64,000 bases of DNA from Thalassobacillus sp. CUG 92003 (GTDB lineage: Bacteria; Bacillota; Bacilli; Bacillales; Halobacillaceae): contig NZ_JABLSJ010000010.1 in NCBI RefSeq assembly GCF_013618635.1, forward strand, positions 1 to 64,000. Direction: 5' to 3'. Below, in pieces: positions 42,888-51,480 of this stretch (position 1 is the stretch's first letter; each line of letters opens with the position of its first letter). The notes below the pieces were generated by a model. That model did not search any database. It was not told the DNA's origin and saw nothing but the letters and a program-made list of their open reading frames with translations. Made by a program: the position numbers and the translations under genes.

Positions 42888-43550
42888 TCACATCGCTTCT
42901 TTTATTCCTTTTTTCACGAGCCATAGGTTAGCTGGATAACTGGTAAGGAACCCTAGAATCATGGCAATTTGCATCATAAACCAATACGTGAAACCACTAG
43001 GCTTGGGTGGTTCTGAAAACAAGACGAAATGGACGAGAGCCATCCAGCCGAACATGCCGACTTCAAATGCAACAAGCGATAACGTATCGGCTTTAATAGC
43101 TGATTTAATAGCATGAAATTTACCCTTCGATTGATTCATCGGGTAAATCGCCCAAAATTGAAAAATGATGCCAAATAGATAGGCTAATGAAAACTGAATG
43201 GCATAATGAGCAAGCAGAGTGGAACCAACAATAGCCATACCTGTGATCATGACAATGGGTACACCCACAGCGTCCCCTAACGTACAGCCTGCCGAACAAT
43301 GACTCGTCGACATAAACACTTTTGCCCTCTCTCCTCGATTGTCTTCTGTCTGAGCATCTTTAGCCTTCAAACGCCCCCATTTATAATAGGTCCAAAGTGC
43401 AACCGGCCCAAAGAACCATCCATTTATCGGCCACACCACATTCATGATCGCCATCATCTGAGGGTGCCGCACGATATCCACGATGATGATGAGCGACGAT
43501 AATCCCCCTATAAGAAGTGCTGCCAAAGCGATAATCGTTAAGCTGTCCAT
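42888..43550 (-). CDS. DUF4396 membrane protein
   Basis: A 220-residue protein with six or seven membrane segments. Between the first and second segments lies the cysteine-containing SHCSAGCTLGD. The family DUF4396 is often near copper or other metal genes; the cysteine/histidine cluster could bind a metal. I use the start at 43550, preceded by GGAAGGTGA. It faces away from the MarR-MATE operon, sharing a regulatory region with it. Confidence 0.83.
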   Translation of the reverse strand: MDSLTIIALAALLIGGLSSLIIIVDIVRHPQMMAIMNVVWPINGWFFGPVALWTYYKWGRLKAKDAQTEDNRGERAKVFMSTSHCSAGCTLGDAVGVPIVMITGMAIVGSTLLAHYAIQFSLAYLFGIIFQFWAIYPMNQSKGKFHAIKSAIKADTLSLVAFEVGMFGWMALVHFVLFSEPPKPSGFTYWFMMQIAMILGFLTSYPANLWLVKKGIKEAM

Positions 43551-43646
43551 TGCTATCACCTTCCTTACGATATCTCCATTCAACAATACCCCCATCCCGT
43601 TTATACTTAAACACACTCTTATCGTTAGTAAGCTAAATAAATATTT

Positions 43647-43681
43647 CGATAAATCCTCCTGATATTTGGCAATATTTATCG
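43647..43681. promoter_or_regulatory. Inverted repeat CGATAAAT/ATTTATCG
   Basis: Arms 43647-43654 and 43674-43681, with a 19-base spacer, lie between the divergent DUF4396 and MarR genes, just upstream of the MarR -35. It could be a MarR operator, but the spacing is long. Confidence 0.45.
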
Positions 43682-43682
43682 G

Positions 43683-43711
43683 TTTACTTTTCGTATGTTT
43701 ACCTATATACT
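43683..43711 (+). promoter_or_regulatory. SigA promoter of the MarR-MATE operon
   Basis: -35 TTTACT (43683-43688), 17 bases, -10 TATACT (43706-43711). The transcript would start 20 bases before the AGGAGG of the MarR gene. Confidence 0.65.
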
Positions 43712-43739
43712 TAGTATTCGTTTAGGAGGCTAAGTAATT

Positions 43740-44186
43740 ATGGAACGAAATTTTCAACAAAAAATCGGCTACAACATTCATGTCATTTCCCATTTCATTC
43801 AAAATATTTATAACGAAAAACTGGCTGAATACGGTTTAACGATGTCACAAGCTAAAGTGATCTATTTTCTCGCTCAATCTGGTGAACACACACAAACGGA
43901 TCTGCAAAATAAGCTCTACATCAAGCCATCTTCCATGAACGGTATTCTTGAATCACTATTGAAAAACGCTTTAGTCGAGAAACGCGAAAGCCCAGAGGAT
44001 CGAAGAACGAAATTGATCCAATTGACAGAGAAAGGCAAAAACTTCGATGCGCACATATGGGAGGTCATTCTTGGTTTAGAAGAATTGATAGGAGAAGGGT
44101 TTTCCACCGAAGAAATTCAAATGCTGAACGCTTGGCTGATTAAAATGAAGCAAAACCTGACTTCCTACTGTACAGGAGGAGAATAA
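43740..44186 (+). CDS. MarR regulator of the MATE pump
   Basis: A 148-residue MarR protein. The winged helix is LTMSQAKVIYFLAQSGEHTQTDLQNKLYIKPSSMNGILESLLKNALVEKRESPEDRRTKLI. AGGAGG lies 10 bases upstream of the ATG. The pump gene begins one base after its stop codon, so this is a repressor-pump operon, likely induced by the pump's substrate. Confidence 0.93.
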   Translation: MERNFQQKIGYNIHVISHFIQNIYNEKLAEYGLTMSQAKVIYFLAQSGEHTQTDLQNKLYIKPSSMNGILESLLKNALVEKRESPEDRRTKLIQLTEKGKNFDAHIWEVILGLEELIGEGFSTEEIQMLNAWLIKMKQNLTSYCTGGE

Positions 44187-44187
44187 T

Positions 44188-45570
44188 ATGAAAGAACAAA
44201 GTCAACGTCTAGGCACTCAGCCTATCCCTAAATTACTCTGGAATTTATCTGCCCCGGCCATGATCGGTATGTTTGTCATGGCCCTCTATAACGTCGTTGA
44301 CACCTTATTTATCGCCCGTGGCGTCGGTATCATGGGTGTAGCAGGTGTCAGTATCGGCTTCCCTGTAATGATGATCATCATGGCCATTTCGGCTGCCATT
44401 GGTATCGGCGGTGCCTCTGTCATTTCAAGGCGCTTAGGTGAAGAACGTCCGGAGCAAGCGAATTACGTCTTTGGCAACATTCTCTTTATGGTTGTTGCCG
44501 TCAGCTTGATTGGCTTAATCGGAGCCTTCACCTTCATGGAGCCGCTGCTGATCCTATTCGGTGCAACGCCTGATATCCTGCCGTATGCCACCGATTATCT
44601 GTATCCGATCATGCTCGGCTCCATCTTTTTCTCATTCGCCTTTACGACGAACAACATCATTCGCTCAGAAGGCAATTCCCGTTTTGCGATGATGACGATG
44701 ATCATCCCAGCCGTCTTGAATATTGCACTTGATCCAATTTTTATATTCGTCCTTGATATGGGCGTAATGGGAGCTTCAGTGGCAACGGTCATCTCCCAGG
44801 CCTCTGTATCCATTATTGTGCTCCGCTATTTTCTGGGAGGCAGCAGTACATTGAAAGTCCGCCTGGCAAATTTGAAACCTGATTTCACGCCGATCAAGGA
44901 AGTCATTAACATCGGTATGCCAGCGTTTGTCCGCCAGGTAGCCGGTAGCGGCATGATGATCGCGATCAACTTCATGCTGATTAAGTTTGGAGGAGAATTT
45001 GAAGTCGGCGTATTTGGCATTGTCCAAAAAGTGACCCTGTTTGCGATTATGCCCATGATCGGTGTCCTGCAGGGGATGCAGCCCATTATCGGGTACAATT
45101 ACGGGGCCCAGAACTACGACCGATTACGAGAAACAATCATTTTGGGCATGAAAGTCGTCACCACCATTTCAGCGATTGTCTTTGTCGTGATGATGATCTT
45201 CCCCGAAGTCTTAATGCAAATTTTCACGGGTGATGCCACCACCATTGAATCAGGCGCCCACGCTATGCGGATTATGTTCGCGCTAGCCATATTGATCGGG
45301 ATCCAAGTTGTCAGCGGCGGCCTATACCAGGCTCTGGGCATGGCGAAACCAGCTATGGTTCTCTCCATGGCCCGACAAGTTTTATTCCTTATTCCGCTCG
45401 TTTTGATTCTGCCGTATTTCTTTGAAGTAACGGGCGTGTGGCTCGCCTTCCCACTTTCCGATATACTCGCGTTCACTTTGTCCGTCTTCTATCTTTACAA
45501 GGACCGGCATTTGTTCTTTAAGTTCCCAAATCATGATGATAATAGCTATGCAACAGCCCCATCTTCTTAA
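44188..45570 (+). CDS. MATE family multidrug efflux transporter
   Basis: A 460-residue protein with twelve membrane segments in two halves (about residues 15-230 and 240-445). The two ends of the halves carry the conserved LSAPAMIGMFVMALYNVVDTLFIARG and NIGMPAFVRQV. MATE pumps exchange drugs or flavin-like cations for Na or H. It follows the MarR gene with coupled spacing. Confidence 0.94.
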   Translation: MKEQSQRLGTQPIPKLLWNLSAPAMIGMFVMALYNVVDTLFIARGVGIMGVAGVSIGFPVMMIIMAISAAIGIGGASVISRRLGEERPEQANYVFGNILFMVVAVSLIGLIGAFTFMEPLLILFGATPDILPYATDYLYPIMLGSIFFSFAFTTNNIIRSEGNSRFAMMTMIIPAVLNIALDPIFIFVLDMGVMGASVATVISQASVSIIVLRYFLGGSSTLKVRLANLKPDFTPIKEVINIGMPAFVRQVAGSGMMIAINFMLIKFGGEFEVGVFGIVQKVTLFAIMPMIGVLQGMQPIIGYNYGAQNYDRLRETIILGMKVVTTISAIVFVVMMIFPEVLMQIFTGDATTIESGAHAMRIMFALAILIGIQVVSGGLYQALGMAKPAMVLSMARQVLFLIPLVLILPYFFEVTGVWLAFPLSDILAFTLSVFYLYKDRHLFFKFPNHDDNSYATAPSS

Positions 45571-45576
45571 ATGACG

Positions 45577-45607
45577 CAGGCACCTCTAATGCAGGGGTGC
45601 CTGTTTT
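45577..45607 (+). terminator. Terminator after the MATE gene
   Basis: Arms CAGGCACC and GGTGCCTG around a ten-base loop, followed by TTTT. Confidence 0.85.
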
Positions 45608-45610
45608 AGT

Positions 45611-45720
45611 CAGAAATGTACGTTTTGCGCATAAATCCTCGAGTTTGCCGCATAAATCGAAAAAGTTGCTCATAAATTGGGGAAATTTACTCATAAATTC
45701 TGATTTTGCTGCATAAAAGG
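45611..45720. repeat. Tandem array B with 20-21 bp period (CATAAAT units)
   Basis: Units at 45611 (weak), 45630, 45651, 45671, 45692 and 45712, intervals 21, 20, 21 and 20 after the first. Consensus CATAAAT, about seven variable bases, then ATTTTGCCG or TTGCT. Same family and orientation as array A at 15830, also between convergent genes. Confidence 0.85.
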
Positions 45721-45738
45721 GTGACGACGCGCGCATTG

Positions 45739-46128
45739 CTAGTTTATCACCATTTTTTCTTCGTTTTCATCCCATTTAATCGTCACTTTCACCGATTGAT
45801 CGCTATCAAAGGAACTTCTACTGCTCCCGCCATAGTGTGAGAACGATTTTTCTTGCGGAGGTTCTTCACTAAAGTTAATCTCTGATTTACTACTGGATGC
45901 AGCAGTCTTATAAGAATACTCCAACCTCCTTGTGTCAGCTAATTGTTCGACATCACCTTTGAAGGTTACTACAAAATCTTGTGTTATCCTCTCTTCCATT
46001 ACAGTTACTTCTAACTTTGCTCTCCAATGATCACTTTCACCCTCTAATATGTATTGTTCGAGTTCTGCACAACCCACTAATAAGAAAGTTAAAAAAATGA
46101 ACATAACTCCAATATCTATTACCCTCAT
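45739..46128 (-). CDS. Small lipoprotein of unknown function
   Basis: A 129-residue lipoprotein. Signal peptide residues 1-19 end in the lipobox LLVGC, cysteine 20. The mature part alternates strands and contains NFSEEPPQEKS and SRSSFDSDQSVKV. No family recognised. Confidence 0.75.
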   Translation of the reverse strand: MRVIDIGVMFIFLTFLLVGCAELEQYILEGESDHWRAKLEVTVMEERITQDFVVTFKGDVEQLADTRRLEYSYKTAASSSKSEINFSEEPPQEKSFSHYGGSSRSSFDSDQSVKVTIKWDENEEKMVIN

Positions 46129-46250
46129 GACACTCTCCTAACTTTTCAAACTGACAGACAAGGTATAATTCCCTTTATTTGATTGATAGAAAGTAGGGGG
46201 GTACTGTAACGATCATATAATCTATAAATTGGTAATTCTGACTACCTCTC

Positions 46251-46682
46251 CTAAATTAAAGCCAACCCAACCCAACCACCTATAAACGGAAAATAGCTTA
46301 TCGGAAAGTTGAAGCTTCCAGAATCGAATTCGATAACGAATAATAAAGTTGTAAGAACAACGCTCATAATACTGACAAGGGCAAACTCAGTTATTTTACT
46401 TCGCTTCCAACGCTCCTCCCCCTTATGAGACTTGTCAAAATCCTCGACCAGGCGGCTTGTCTTTGTGCCGATCGTCTTCCCGGTTTTAAGGGTATATAGC
46501 ATACTCATTGTTATGGCCCACATAAACACGCAACATAATACAAACAACACATAACCCGATCCTACTATTTTGAAATAATAAGGAAGCAGCCCGGCTAGTA
46601 ACAGCATGACAAGATTGTAATGAACTAACCGCTTCTTTTTTAAATGCTTACCTTCTTGTATATCCCATTCTGTGTCACTCAT
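46251..46682 (-). CDS. Small four-helix membrane protein
   Basis: A 143-residue protein with four predicted membrane segments (about residues 25-43, 45-68, 100-122 and 128-143) and a charged middle loop. The start at 46682 has AAAGGGAGGG seven bases upstream. It ends one base away from the broken GNAT gene in the same direction. No family recognised. Confidence 0.75.
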   Translation of the reverse strand: MSDTEWDIQEGKHLKKKRLVHYNLVMLLLAGLLPYYFKIVGSGYVLFVLCCVFMWAITMSMLYTLKTGKTIGTKTSRLVEDFDKSHKGEERWKRSKITEFALVSIMSVVLTTLLFVIEFDSGSFNFPISYFPFIGGWVGLALI

Positions 46683-46683
46683 C

Positions 46684-47194
46684 TTACCCTCCCTTTCTAT
46701 CGTTCTTCTTGAGTCCATTTAATACCTTTAATAATTCGATTTCATCTCTGATAGGAATACCATCATGACCAATAAAGGGGATCTCTGGTTTGTGCTTTCT
46801 GGCTTTCTCAACTGCATTCGTTTTTAGTTGGGATAGAATAAAGCCTCTTTTTTGGTAGAACTTTAACGCTAATAAATTGTCGTTGGTCGTTACGAGTTTA
46901 ATGTGTTGACACCTTTGTTTAATAGCGAAGTTTTCTACTGCTTGAACTAACGATGTTCCGATTCCTTTTCCTGCTTCCATACTATCTAGTGATATAATGT
47001 CACACGCGTTTTCTTTAAGCATGTAAGTAATTAAAACCGATAATTTCCGCTTCTTCATTTACAACAGTAAATCCATCTAATGTACTGCAATCATAAACGC
47101 CACTGGACACAACCATTTCCGGACTTCCCCAACGCAGCTCAAAAAAATCTATTAGTTTGTTTTTCGGTATATCCTTAATGGAGCAAACCTTCAT
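46684..47194 (-). pseudogene. GNAT acetyltransferase, split by a frameshift
   Basis: Two frames overlap. The upstream part (start 47194, MKVCSIKDIPKNKL ... EEAEIIGFNYLHA) stops near 47018. The downstream part holds the acetyl-CoA motif GKGIGTSLVQAVENFA and FYQKRGFILSQ. Removing one T from the TTTT run at about 47036 joins them as EIIGLITYMLKENACDII. Total about 170 residues, normal for the family. It could be a real pseudogene or a length error in the homopolymer. Confidence 0.85.
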
Positions 47195-47294
47195 TATCTC
47201 ATTTCCCCTGTCCCATAGACTCATAGAAGCGACATTTCACTTAAGCCTTAATCCCCTTGTTAAATTTCACCTAAATAGTCAGCTATGTACTTCA

Positions 47295-47852
47295 TTATTT
47301 ACTCAGATTTCCTTCAGTAATGTATGGAACGCTATCAGTTGAAATGTTGTGATACTTTTTACTGTTTCCTTTTTTATACACGTGATTGATGTTAGAAAAA
47401 TAAAACTTTCCATCCAGCTTATCCAGAAATAGGATGTATTCGCCTGTCTCGATGGGAATAATTCCATCAGAAAGCTGATGAAGGTCCTCCTCAAGGGTAC
47501 CATCCTTCATCTGTTTAAAACCTACGGGATACACAATGTCTAGCTTGTCGCCATTTGTATATTGAGCTCCTTTTGGTTCTTTAAAACGATCCTCTACTGT
47601 CGCCGTGTACACTCTGTCAATTTGATAAACATCATTCTCTGCGTCAGCCACTTGTTTTTCCATTTTATAATCCCCATTAACTGTAGCATGAATAATCATA
47701 TCTGCATGTTCCTCTAATGATCGTAAGTTTTTTTCAGCAGCGACAGATAATCCAACACCTTGGGTGGTTTCGCGATGGTTATGAACGACTACACTAACAA
47801 CGAAGACGAGCACGATCGTTATGCACACTGTTACGATTACTTTGATTTTCAA
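47295..47852 (-). CDS. Membrane-anchored extracellular protein of unknown function
   Basis: A 185-residue protein with an N-terminal membrane anchor or signal (residues 4-24, very hydrophobic, no lipobox). The extracytoplasmic part includes ADMIIHATVNGDYKM and GDKLDIVYPVG. I recognise no family. It is minus strand, downstream of nothing obvious; the next minus-strand gene is 100 bases further. Confidence 0.75.
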   Translation of the reverse strand: MKIKVIVTVCITIVLVFVVSVVVHNHRETTQGVGLSVAAEKNLRSLEEHADMIIHATVNGDYKMEKQVADAENDVYQIDRVYTATVEDRFKEPKGAQYTNGDKLDIVYPVGFKQMKDGTLEEDLHQLSDGIIPIETGEYILFLDKLDGKFYFSNINHVYKKGNSKKYHNISTDSVPYITEGNLSK

Positions 47853-48043
47853 CCCTCTCCCCCTTTCATAACAATCATGAGAAAAACATGCGCAGACAAG
47901 CGGCCTCGATTTTTATGTAGATCAGCGCCTTCTTTCTGCATCTTGGCATTTCAAATCGACGTCTTACCTTCATTCTGATGACATCCAACGCTCCCAGTCT
48001 TATACTAACCTTAAGAAAGCCACACATAAAGGATGGGGAACAG

Positions 48044-48502
48044 ATGAAAGTATTACTCGACGTCGACAGTAAATACGAAGAAACCAGTGTCACCATTCAC
48101 TGCAAAGAAATGGATGAGTCAATCAAAGATATTCTCAATTATGTAAATAGAAAAGAGGCGGACTTTATTGTTGGCCGAAATGGGGAGCAGCACCACATCT
48201 TAAAACCGAATCACGTCTATCACTTCCATTCAGAAGGCGATACCGTGATGGCCACGACCTCTGAAGGCACATTCAAAGTGAAGGAAAAATTATACGAGCT
48301 GGAAGAAATGCTGCCATCCACTATGTTTATCCGGCTTTCTAAATCCGTCATCGCCAACCTTCACGAGATCAGCCACTTTGAGCCGTCTTTTAACGGCACT
48401 CTTTCCGTGCACTTTCAATATGGTGGAAAAGAATATGCGTCCCGGCACTATGTCGCAAAGATTAAAGAAATCCTTAAACTTAATAGGAGGGAAAATAAAT
48501 GA
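48044..48502 (+). CDS. LytTR-family DNA-binding regulator
   Basis: A 152-residue protein with a short N-terminal domain and a LytTR domain from about residue 55 (RNGEQHHILKPNHVYHFHSEGDTVMATTSEGTFKVKEKLYELEEMLPSTMFIRLSKSVIANL). The start at 48044 has AAAGGATGGGG upstream. It overlaps the DUF3021 gene by four bases. LytTR-DUF3021 pairs are recurrent in Firmicutes. Confidence 0.9.
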   Translation: MKVLLDVDSKYEETSVTIHCKEMDESIKDILNYVNRKEADFIVGRNGEQHHILKPNHVYHFHSEGDTVMATTSEGTFKVKEKLYELEEMLPSTMFIRLSKSVIANLHEISHFEPSFNGTLSVHFQYGGKEYASRHYVAKIKEILKLNRRENK

Positions 48503-48912
48503 AAACATTTTTATTCAGAAGTATGATTGGTATCTTTTTTGGAGGATTCCTGGCGATTTTAATAACGTATTCCGTCATTTTTTTCGGCGAACAATCGACG
48601 CTTGATTCCAGTCTTTTTGTCAAAAACTCATTAGGCTCCATTTTTTGTGGATGGTTATTTACAGTAACACCGCTTTACTTTGAGTTGCGTAAACTCAAGC
48701 TTTCCCAGCAAACAGCCTTACACTTTTTCACCGTAACGATCGTTTATTTCATACTGGCTTATGGAATCGGCTGGATCGCCCCGGGAGCTTTGAACATGCT
48801 TATCTTCATTGCTATAGCTGTGGTGCTCTACAGTGTGATGTGGACCGCTTTCTACTTGTATTTTAAACATGAGTCCAAAAAATTGAACGAAGACCTTCAG
48901 CATTTTAAATAA
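48499..48912 (+). CDS. DUF3021 membrane protein
   Basis: A 137-residue protein with four membrane segments (about residues 8-28, 42-60, 72-95 and 100-124). It is translationally coupled to the LytTR gene. In this pair type the membrane protein is thought to regulate the DNA-binding partner, probably by holding it at the membrane; this is inferred, not shown here. Confidence 0.85.
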   Translation: MKTFLFRSMIGIFFGGFLAILITYSVIFFGEQSTLDSSLFVKNSLGSIFCGWLFTVTPLYFELRKLKLSQQTALHFFTVTIVYFILAYGIGWIAPGALNMLIFIAIAVVLYSVMWTAFYLYFKHESKKLNEDLQHFK

Positions 48913-49046
48913 AGTGCGTCTCTTTCCTGGCGCCTCGTTCATAAACACACCTGATAAGCATTAAAATCATAAGCACCATTATTTATGAGATAATTTCTAT
49001 TTCTTACCTCGCCCTTCCTGCTACTATTCATTAAGGCTTTGTATGG

Positions 49047-49086
49047 CAAAATATGCCTTATTCCAGATAAATGGAATAGGGCATAT
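49047..49086 (-). terminator. Terminator after the broken acyl-CoA synthetase
   Basis: Arms ATATGCCTTATTCC and GGAATAGGGCATAT pair with one mismatch and lead into TTTTG on the minus strand, 22 bases behind the stop codon. Confidence 0.8.
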
Positions 49087-49108
49087 CGTTAGTTTTGCTC
49101 AATCTACT

Positions 49109-50611
49109 TTAACTGATCGGCCTTTTCACTTTTTGAATCAAAGCATTCTTATCTATTTTTCCTACATGCGTCTTGGGCAGTTCATCAACTATATGAAACT
49201 GTTTCGGCACTTTATACACGGCTAGTTTTTTTCGGCAATAAGCTGCTAATTGCTCCACAGTAGGAGGCGTGCTGTTATCCTTCATGGATAGAAAAGCGAT
49301 GACGATTTCTCCCCATTTTTCATGGGGCACTCCGACCACCGCAGCTTCGTCCACGTCAGGGTGTGCATCCACCCAATGTTCAATCTCCAAAGGGTATACA
49401 TTTTCGCCGCCGGTGATGATCATTTCTTTTTTACGACCGACAATATAAACATATCCATCCTGATCATGTCGTGCTAAGTCCCCCGTATACAGCCATCCCT
49501 CATCCCACACCTGATCAGTTGCATGTTGTTTGTTCCAGTAATATTCAAATGTGTGATAGCCTTTCAGTAATAATTCACCGACTTGATGTGCTTCAACATC
49601 TTCCCCGTTTTCATCAACAATCCGAACGTGGTTCAACACCATAGCTTTTCCGACCGATCCGCGTCGTTCATTCGCCTTCCTTTGGGGTGATAAAGAAATT
49701 GTTTGGGCCCGCTTCTGTCAGGCCATATCCTTCTTTAAAATCGAGTGTCTTTGCTGCAAAGGCTTCATATATTGCGATGGGGCAAGGGGCTCCGCCCGAG
49801 AGAAACACCTTCATGTCGGTAAAATGTTCATGGCGAAAGCGCTCAGTTTGAATGATCATGTGATACATGGTCGGTACGAACAAGACTATAGTGCAGCGGT
49901 ACGTGACGAGGTCGCGTACTGCCTGCGCAGGTTCAAATGCTTCGGATACGACAACAGTGCCTCCAGCTAGCAATACGGGTATGGACAGAGCGTTAAGTCC
50001 GCCAGTATGAAACATCGGGATACACGTTAACGTCGTGTCTTCTTTGGACAGATCCCAACTGATGATGGTGTTTAATGCATTCCATAAAATCGACCGATGC
50101 GAAAGGACCGCTCCTTTTGGCTTCCCAGTCGTTCCTCCGGTGTAGATCATAGCAAGTGGGTCCTCTTCGGCCATACTTGCGACCGATCTTGTTTCACTTG
50201 CTTCCCATTTATCTATATACGTTTCATCCGATATCTGGAGCGTAGGGTATGTTTTTTCGATTAAGGTTAATTTTTCTTTAAATTGATGATGAACCGCAAC
50301 GAGCCCCCGGGCCGAATCGTCTAAAATATAGCACAGCTCCTCATCTCTTAAACGCCAATTCAAGGGAACAAAGACGGTGCCTGTCTTCATGCAGGCAAAC
50401 AATATATCAAAATAGCTGATATGGTTCGGGGCTAATAAAGCGACACGATCACCTTGTTGCAAGTGGTGATGCTCGAATACCCTTCCCAGCCGTTCTGCCC
50501 GTGCGTTTAACGCTTGATAAGTCCAGCTTGCCCCGGTGCACTATCAGCGATCGCTTGTTTATCGGGATGTAATTGTGCTCGGGTTTGCAGCCAATCTAAT
50601 TCATAGCTCAC
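49109..50611 (-). pseudogene. Acyl-CoA synthetase, disrupted by two frameshifts
   Basis: An AMP-forming acyl-CoA ligase. The start is GTG at 50611 (MSYELDWLQTRAQ) with AAGGGAG upstream. The first break lies near 50525: adding one G to the GGGG run restores SAPGASWTYQALNARAERL. The second frame carries the AMP motif YTGGTTGKPKGA. A second break near 49670 separates it from DEGWLYTGDL and GGENVYPLEIEHW; removing one A from the AAA (or one C from CCCC) restores it. Total about 500 residues. Confidence 0.85.
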
Positions 50612-50793
50612 AACGGATCTCTCCCTTTTCACTAACATGGTATCTCCCAGTATAAAGATAAGGGTTACAAACCAGTTACAGCACACACGACACTATCGCA
50701 AGAAAACACTTCATAGATTTTGACAAATTATAGCACCCTGGCGAATTTTGGGTTAAAATGTAGAAAGAGCCGAAGAAGAAAAGGATGAACTTC

Positions 50794-51462
50794 ATGTATG
50801 CTATTAATCTATTAAAATTATTTTCCAGGCGGGAGGATCATTTATTTAAAATAAATGAAGCGGAACGGCTGAAGAACTTTTGGAACCTGACGTTTATCCT
50901 GTTAGCCCTGACCATCCTTACATTTATTTGGACCAGCTGGATGGGGCTCGGAACCGATGGGATTTCCGCTGACATGACCGATTTGAACCGGATTGAATAC
51001 GAATTGAATAAAGTCTGGTTCCTGCTCGGGCGAGCTGCATACGCGATTCTTTTATTTGTGTTTGTATTGTTCATATCCAGTTTTATATTCTGGCTGTTCA
51101 ACGATGTCGCTTATAAAAAAATCATTGTCTTGCAGATGAATGTTCTCCTGGTTATGCTGCTTGAGCGCGTGATCTGGATTCCATTAATGGTTTATGCCGG
51201 GATTGACTGGTATGTATCACCGTTCTCATTCGGTGTGATCGCGGCTTACATAACGGATATTGAGTGGGTCATTTACTTTTTTGGAGCTCTGTCCCTCTTT
51301 CAATTGTGGATTATCTGGTATCAGGCGAAAAGCTTACGCTATTTGTCCTCAACGAAAAAACAGTGGGTGTGGATCGGGGTCGTATTCTGGCATATCCTGC
51401 TTTGGGCTGGAACAGCTGCCTTGTCTTACTTCGATATGTCCTTGCTTTACTTAATCCGATAG
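50794..51462 (+). CDS. Yip1/YknW-like membrane protein
   Basis: A 222-residue integral membrane protein with five or six membrane segments; the N-terminal 30 residues are soluble and charged. It resembles the YknW type Yip1 proteins that assist the YknXYZ efflux system. The start at 50794 has AAAGG at nine bases. The next gene is an adaptor of YknX type, but no ATPase or permease gene follows. Confidence 0.75.
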   Translation: MYAINLLKLFSRREDHLFKINEAERLKNFWNLTFILLALTILTFIWTSWMGLGTDGISADMTDLNRIEYELNKVWFLLGRAAYAILLFVFVLFISSFIFWLFNDVAYKKIIVLQMNVLLVMLLERVIWIPLMVYAGIDWYVSPFSFGVIAAYITDIEWVIYFFGALSLFQLWIIWYQAKSLRYLSSTKKQWVWIGVVFWHILLWAGTAALSYFDMSLLYLIR

Positions 51463-51480
51463 AAATTGCAGGTGGAATCC

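Noticed and set aside
45518-45736. Minus-strand frame through array B
   Set aside because: Same reason: repeat translation, overlapping the MATE gene end, no ribosome site.
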